Source: Vespula vulgaris
Taxonomy: Eukaryota; Arthropoda; Insecta; Hymenoptera; Vespidae
DNA: 64,000 nucleotides
Assembly: GCF_905475345.1 (NCBI RefSeq)
Contig: NC_066598.1
Span: forward strand, 4,435,501 to 4,499,500
Direction of reading: 5' to 3'
The notes under the pieces are model-generated. The model was not told where the DNA came from. It made no database searches and worked only from the letters and a program-made list of their open reading frames with translations. Below are positions 59,302 through 64,000 of the stretch, in pieces. Within the stretch, counting starts at the first letter, position 1. The number at the start of each line of letters is the position of its first letter. Both the position numbers and the translations under genes were made by a program.

Positions 59302-59630
59302 CTAATCTTTAGATAAAGAATCTTAGATTAATAATATTTTATGTAATTAAATGCATATATTTGAACATAATAATCTTTATATATATCAATATTTCTTTTA
59401 TCTTTCCATTGTGAAACAATTCAAATATATCATAATAATTTATGTTATTGAATAGATGGGACTACTTCTCATAATTTGTTTTTATCGATATTATATTTAA
59501 AGAATTTAATTAATTATTACTTTCTCATCGTTTTAACTATCGTATTATCAGGATTTCGTATTACCTTCTTCCTTTGAAGCATCTTTGGAAAATTCAAATG
59601 ATTCACACTACGACCGCAAGGTGTCTCATT

Positions 59631-59651
59631 ATACTCGCAACCATTTTTTGC
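59631..59651 (+). promoter_or_regulatory. PSEA-like element of right U2 gene
   Basis: Identical to the element at 49001-49021 and at the same distance from the U2 start. Confidence 0.6.
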
Positions 59652-59692
59652 TATTTATGTGCTTATTAGATCGGTTATGAAGTTTTCACTTT

Positions 59693-59879
59693 ATCGCTTC
59701 TCGGCCTATGGCTAAGATCAAAGTGTAGTATCTGTTCTTATCAGCTTAATATCTGATACGCTGCTCATAGAGCAGCCAGAATATTAGCTAGATTTTTGGA
59801 ACTTGGCGGAAGGCTGGAGCTTGCTCCGCCTCTGCCGGGGGTTGAGCCGGTATTGCAGTATCGCTGGATTCAGCCCGTC
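59693..59879 (+). ncRNA. U2: U2 spliceosomal snRNA, right copy
   Basis: Sequence identical to the left U2 gene over the whole RNA, including branch-point pairing core, Sm site, stem IV loop and the unusual three-base loop of stem I. The upstream promoter segment is duplicated with it, so this copy is expected to be active and is not a retro-copied pseudogene: it has no poly(A) tail and carries its 5' flank. Confidence 0.95.
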
Positions 59880-60762
59880 ATAATTATATTTGAAAATAAA
59901 GGATTTTATTAGCCTCATGTTATTATTATTTGAAGAATTTCAAAAAAGAATTGGAGGAGTACAGAGAGAATTGGTATTGGATTATCTAATTAAATGCGGT
60001 CATAATCCGTAGAATTTTTGTAATTTCTAAATGTTCTTTCTTTATACAATTTACTATTTTTATCTAATTTGCAAAGTCCCCATATCGTATATAATAATCG
60101 TTAGTTAAATTTTTAAGAAATTGTTGTGAATCATATGTAGCGATTGGATTCTTCTGCGGAGTGCATTCATTGGTCAGCACAAATAATCATCTGATGGTCA
60201 TCTGTGTCGTTGGAATACTCTGTCTGATATTTATTCTTTCTGTTACCTTTAATTACTCCTCTACAAAACGGGGATGGTCTGAGAAAAAAACGTTAAATCA
60301 ATTTGTTGAGCGAATTTGTGTGTAGTATATAATATATCCTTTCTTTCTCATTATCGTATATTTTCAAAAAACTTAACAGACGACGATGATAGATTATTTC
60401 ATCTTGTGAAATTTTGTAAAACAAGAAATGCTGTTTGTTGCTGCTACCATCACTAGCGAAGATGGAAGAGAAATGACATCATATAGAAAAAAAGAGAAAG
60501 GTTGAAGGTTTAAAGTAAAATATAATAAAATGGATAAAAATAGATTTGTTTCTCTCTCCTATGATCTCTATGTTACGTCCTACGCTGACTCTGGACTTAA
60601 AATAAAAGAAACTATTATTGTTTCATGAATAAGCAATATGGGAATCTATCCTAACTGATATAAGAATTACAAAGGAAGACATACCTAAACAATGGAAAAC
60701 GAGAAAACACGAACGTCAGCATAGGTGGAATACATATGCGCCGAGTCCACAAAAAAATACTG

Positions 60763-61384
60763 CTCGATGTACATCCTACTACATTATTTAATGATAAAAT
60801 AAATTATATGTAAAACAAAAAATTATAAAAATTGGATTTTTTAGACCATCTAGGCATATGTATAATCATTAAGAGATTTTTCATTTTTCTGACTATAATA
60901 AAGCCATGTATTTACTCTACCCTTTCTTTGAAAAGCTAATCGATCTCCTGCATACTCAATCCCTTATATTAAGGTTGTTATTTCATAGATGTTAATCAAG
61001 TTTTATAAAATATGCAATTTACAATGTCAGTTTAATGACATATCAATTGTCACATAAATTATTATTTAGATTACTATAAAAAAAATAACAAAAGAAAATT
61101 GTTCTCCATTACTTAATCCACAATATAATTTTTGATATACTAGTTTTATTAGTCAATTCAGAAAAAAAAAACGTTACTGTTAAATACTATAATATAATAT
61201 CATCGAATTTTTATTTAAAATATTTCCACATGATACACAAATCTGTAATTTATATCAATATTAATGTGTCTGGTGTAAATATTAAATATTTAATATTACA
61301 ATATATCTATTTTGTCTCCTTTTCCTTATTTTTTCGATTTAATAATTTGTTTATGAAAAATAACATCTGTCAATTCTTAAGCTA
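60763..61384. repeat. Direct repeat R2, right of the second U2 segment
   Basis: About 622 bp, the partner of R1. Relative to R1 it has an extra tattt near 60910 and an extra 7 bp near 61285. It ends at aagcta and then continues into unrelated AT-rich DNA. Confidence 0.88.
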
Positions 61385-62311
61385 TTATTTTATTATGATA
61401 TAATATATTAATATGTAAACTAAATACTCATTCAAATCACAAAGTTATGAATTGTTTGCCAATGTTCAGGTATCCATTTCATAGAATATTCTTTCTTAAT
61501 ATTTCTCTTAAATGCTAACTATTTCATGTGTTATCTTTTTTAAGTTTACTCTAAAAACATTTATTGCATATTTAATATCCATACACTGTCTATCAATGAT
61601 TTTTTTCTAGTCTTAAATCTATTCCCACATTTACCCAAAAAAAATCTTCTGAAACAAAAACAGTCTTAGACAATCTATATATTTTATAATTCTAGAATAT
61701 ATAAACTATTCATTTTTCCAATATTTCTTGCACTAGATAAATGCTGTTTCATTCTTAACTACAAAGGATTAGTAAAAAAGAATTTTAAACTAATAAAAAT
61801 GTCTATGTTCTAAAATCTTCAAATAATATCAGATTATCAGAATTTTAAGATAAATTAAAGTCAATTCAATTATCAACAAATCATAAGGTAATTCAAATAT
61901 ATTATCGACAACTCATAAGGTAATTGGAATATATCATCAACAATTCATATAATAAATTACAAATATTGCCAACAATTTGAATGATGAATTTGGATCGTCT
62001 TTAATAAATAGTAAGAGGAACTGTAGTATCTATCACAATTTTCTATCTAACTATATAATTACATCATATTATTATATTTTAAAACTAAAAATTCATGATA
62101 ACCTAAACAAAAAAAAATGTCATTTAATCTTTTATAGCTTCGAAATGAAAATTTATTGTTTTATAATATAAAATAGAAATCACATATAGATAATCTTAAA
62201 TTTATTATAATTTCAGTCTTCTTTCTTTTGCTGTAAATTATTCACAAGAAATGATAAGAATTATTGATTTTTCTTTTTTATATATTAATATACAAAAGAA
62301 ATAATCTTACC
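61385..62311. other. AT-rich spacer and 3' region of RPS19BP1 homologue
   Basis: Nothing is recognised up to about 62200. The 64-codon open frame at 61977-62171 is low-complexity and not supported as a gene. A direct repeat of about 20 bp around aactcataaggtaattcaa/aactcataaggtaattgga occurs near 61876-61929. Confidence 0.5.
62201..62206 (-). terminator. Polyadenylation signal AATAAA of RPS19BP1 homologue
   Basis: AATAAA on the minus strand about 106 bp past the stop codon; the position is suitable for 3' end formation of the gene's mRNA. Confidence 0.5.
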
Positions 62312-62951
62312 TTACTGATCTACATATTCTTGTTCGAACTTCTTAAAATCTTCTTCCGTAAATACAGTACTTTCTTGTTTTGCCTTCTTTTTCTCTTTTG
62401 GAATATATCGTTTCTTAACAGCTCGTTTTAAAACCTAAAATGTATAAAATGATAATATATCTAAACATTCAGTTCTATATAATTTTAATGCTTCTTATAT
62501 TCTATACTTTATTAACTGTATGCTGATCCAAACAATTACTACTTAATAATAAAAGATTCTGTATATTTTCTTCCATTAAATCCTTTTTTGTTTCCAGTCG
62601 CTTTTTAGCTTCATATACAGTAACTTTATTAGACCGATCCAAAATATTATTGATATCTACAAAAACATATTTAATATTTAATGAAACTTATAAATATGCG
62701 AAATATAAATTAATCAAAATAATAAATATATACTTGTCTTTTCTTTGGAAGTAATAATTCTATACTTAGTAGGAATTAATTCTAAAGTTCCTTTATAACC
62801 ATTATGTTTCTTTTTCTTCTTTTCTATAAACAAACCATCACATTTAATTCCATGTGTTTTATATAACCTATAAATTTAATTGAATTTTACCTTTTTTCAT
62901 ATCATCGTATCCAGAGAGTTCAAGACTCTTACGAACAAGCGAATTAGACAT
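62312..62951 (-). CDS. RPS19BP1: RPS19-binding protein 1 (AROS) homologue, four exons
   Basis: Spliced CDS on the minus strand: exon 1 62891-62951, exon 2 62734-62823, exon 3 62508-62656, exon 4 62312-62434, total 423 nt and 140 residues. All three introns (67, 77 and 73 bp) have GT-AG ends and keep the frame. The start MSNSLVRKSLELSG matches the family's N-terminus. Residues about 20-26 are lysine-rich, and a second basic stretch lies at 103-119. The C-terminus STVFTEEDFKKFEQEY (122-137) is the family hallmark and is nearly the same as the human tail. Human RPS19BP1 is 136 residues, so the length fits. In vertebrates the protein is nucleolar, binds ribosomal protein S19, takes part in small-subunit assembly and was described as an activator of SIRT1; nucleolar ribosome assembly is the likely shared role. 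It lies head to head with the DPM2 gene. Confidence 0.9.
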
Positions 62952-63744
62952 ATTATTATCTTTTTACAAATTTATTACTAATTAATAATAATAACAAATA
63001 TCTATAGATTATACATGTACGTCAAAAAGTTCACATAAATGTACGCACGCGTCTCAAGTTATATAATACGCATAGTGTATGTTACGCACGAAATATTACG
63101 CGTCATACACAACGAGAAAAATAATGTGCATTAAATAAATTATTAATTGACAATTCATTATAAAATATTTTATATTTTTCGATAAAGGACAAACGTATGT
63201 ATAAGAAAAATATACATATACCGAATGACACCTGAAATATCGATTATAATTATGTCAGGATATATATACATGAAGGTTAAAATTTAAATTGATATCAATC
63301 GATAACGATCGGTAACAGAATTTTCTTTAATCATGGATATTTCAACATAAAAATTTTTATTTAATTTTTTGTATTTTTTTACAGCATGTAAAAGTACGTT
63401 TTACATGGATATAATTTTGTAAAAGAAGAACAATAAGAAGATCTCAAAATTACAACATATTTCTATTGTTTCCATTAAACTATATTGCAATTGCATGTAA
63501 GTTAATGTTAATAAGCTTTATCCATAAATTAGAAGATAGAATAATATAGACGATAGATGAATATTTATAAAATGTTCTTGTCAGTGATAATTTTGTAAAT
63601 TTTGGCTTTCATGCACTTATATATAAGTATTTAAACTGATAAGATTTGCATGCATCGTAAGATTATTATACATGGAAGATATTATATTTTTAATTAAATT
63701 TAAGTCAATTGAGATGGAGTAATAAGTAATAAACTAAGTTTACA
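62952..63744. promoter_or_regulatory. Divergent intergenic region between RPS19BP1 and DPM2
   Basis: 793 bp separate the two start codons. It must hold both 5' untranslated regions and promoters. A less AT-rich patch with acgtacgt-like and acgcacgcg steps at 63016-63110 lies close to the RPS19BP1 start and is the best candidate for a shared core promoter. No TATA box is convincing. Confidence 0.45.
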
Positions 63745-63987
63745 ATGTCCGTTAGTGATCATGACAAAGGAAAACAAATATTAATATTTACTTCTATCAT
63801 TTTTTTGTATTATACTTTATGGATAATAGGTTTGCCTTTCATTGATGATGATAGATTACAATCTTTCTTTTACCCCCAACATCTGGCTCTATTAATACCT
63901 GCAATTTGCGGTTTATGTTTTGTTGGTGGTTTAGTCATTTTTACATTATATCATATACGATCATATATTTCTAAGAACAACAAATAA
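63745..63987 (+). CDS. DPM2: Dolichol-phosphate mannosyltransferase subunit 2
   Basis: 80 residues in one uninterrupted frame; human DPM2 has 84. Two membrane helices are visible, about residues 11-31 and 47-69, joined by a short loop, with a basic lysine-containing tail. The motif YYTLWIIGLPFID (22-34) is the conserved block of the family. DPM2 sits in the ER membrane, stabilises the DPM synthase complex by binding DPM3, which holds catalytic DPM1, and also supports GPI-GlcNAc transferase. The start is the first ATG in frame, directly after an in-frame stop and A-rich leader. The 3' end of the mRNA lies beyond the window. There is no sign of damage. Confidence 0.93.
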   Translation: MSVSDHDKGKQILIFTSIIFLYYTLWIIGLPFIDDDRLQSFFYPQHLALLIPAICGLCFVGGLVIFTLYHIRSYISKNNK

Positions 63988-64000
63988 AAAAAATGATGAT

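Larger units (their letters stand above)
59302..60753. repeat. U2 duplicated segment, right copy (1452 bp)
   Basis: Copy of 48672-50124 in the same orientation, 10.63 kb away. Both edges are abrupt: cta is shared with R1 on the left, and an A run joins R2 on the right. It lies exactly between R1 and R2. Confidence 0.92.

Noticed and set aside
61977..62171. 64-codon plus-strand open frame
   Set aside because: Low-complexity composition; lies antisense and 3' to the RPS19BP1 homologue with no motif.
62824..62867. Alternative splice acceptor (AG at 62866) for exon 2 of the RPS19BP1 homologue
   Set aside because: Using it would add a segment with an in-frame stop before the lysine-rich region; the acceptor at 62824-62825 keeps the family-like protein.

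Overview
The window is a nuclear fragment of an animal genome, most likely an insect. The visible reasons are 5S and U2 sequences of insect type, very AT-rich intergenic DNA, introns of only 67-77 bp, and two conserved eukaryotic genes at the right end. A hymenopteran such as a bee is my guess; I have no direct proof of the order.

Positions 1-48400 are one unbroken tandem array of 5S rRNA genes. I count 119 complete copies, all on the minus strand, with a 406-bp period. The period holds exactly except for two units that lost 1 bp. The array runs off the left edge, so the true copy number is higher. About 70 copies share an identical 119-nt consensus. The other 49 carry one to three substitutions or a 1-nt deletion. 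The sequence just upstream of each gene falls into a few exchangeable block types (called P1, P2, P3, Q1, Q2 below), and neighbouring units have been duplicated together, producing higher-order repeats (a 7713-bp block of 19 units present twice in tandem, a shorter third copy, and smaller 2- to 3-unit repeats). The array ends in a degenerate partial unit at 48400.

Positions 48401-61384 hold two almost identical U2 snRNA genes on the plus strand (49063-49249 and 59693-59879). Each lies in a duplicated segment of about 1.45 kb that includes its promoter. The second segment is sandwiched between two direct repeats of about 610 bp. Between the two U2 genes are about 9 kb of AT-rich DNA with no convincing protein gene. 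It contains a CCAAT-box cluster (50180-50856), a long imperfect palindrome (54911-55668), simple repeats, and a less AT-rich unidentified segment (57281-57780).

Positions 62312-63987 hold two protein genes arranged head to head: a four-exon RPS19BP1 (AROS) homologue on the minus strand and a single-exon DPM2 homologue on the plus strand, 793 bp apart between their start codons.

In function the window is dominated by translation and RNA-processing genes: 5S for the large ribosomal subunit, U2 for splicing and RPS19BP1 for small-subunit assembly. DPM2 serves ER glycosylation. I found no new protein-coding system. The most unusual material is the internal architecture of the 5S array and the U2 duplication.
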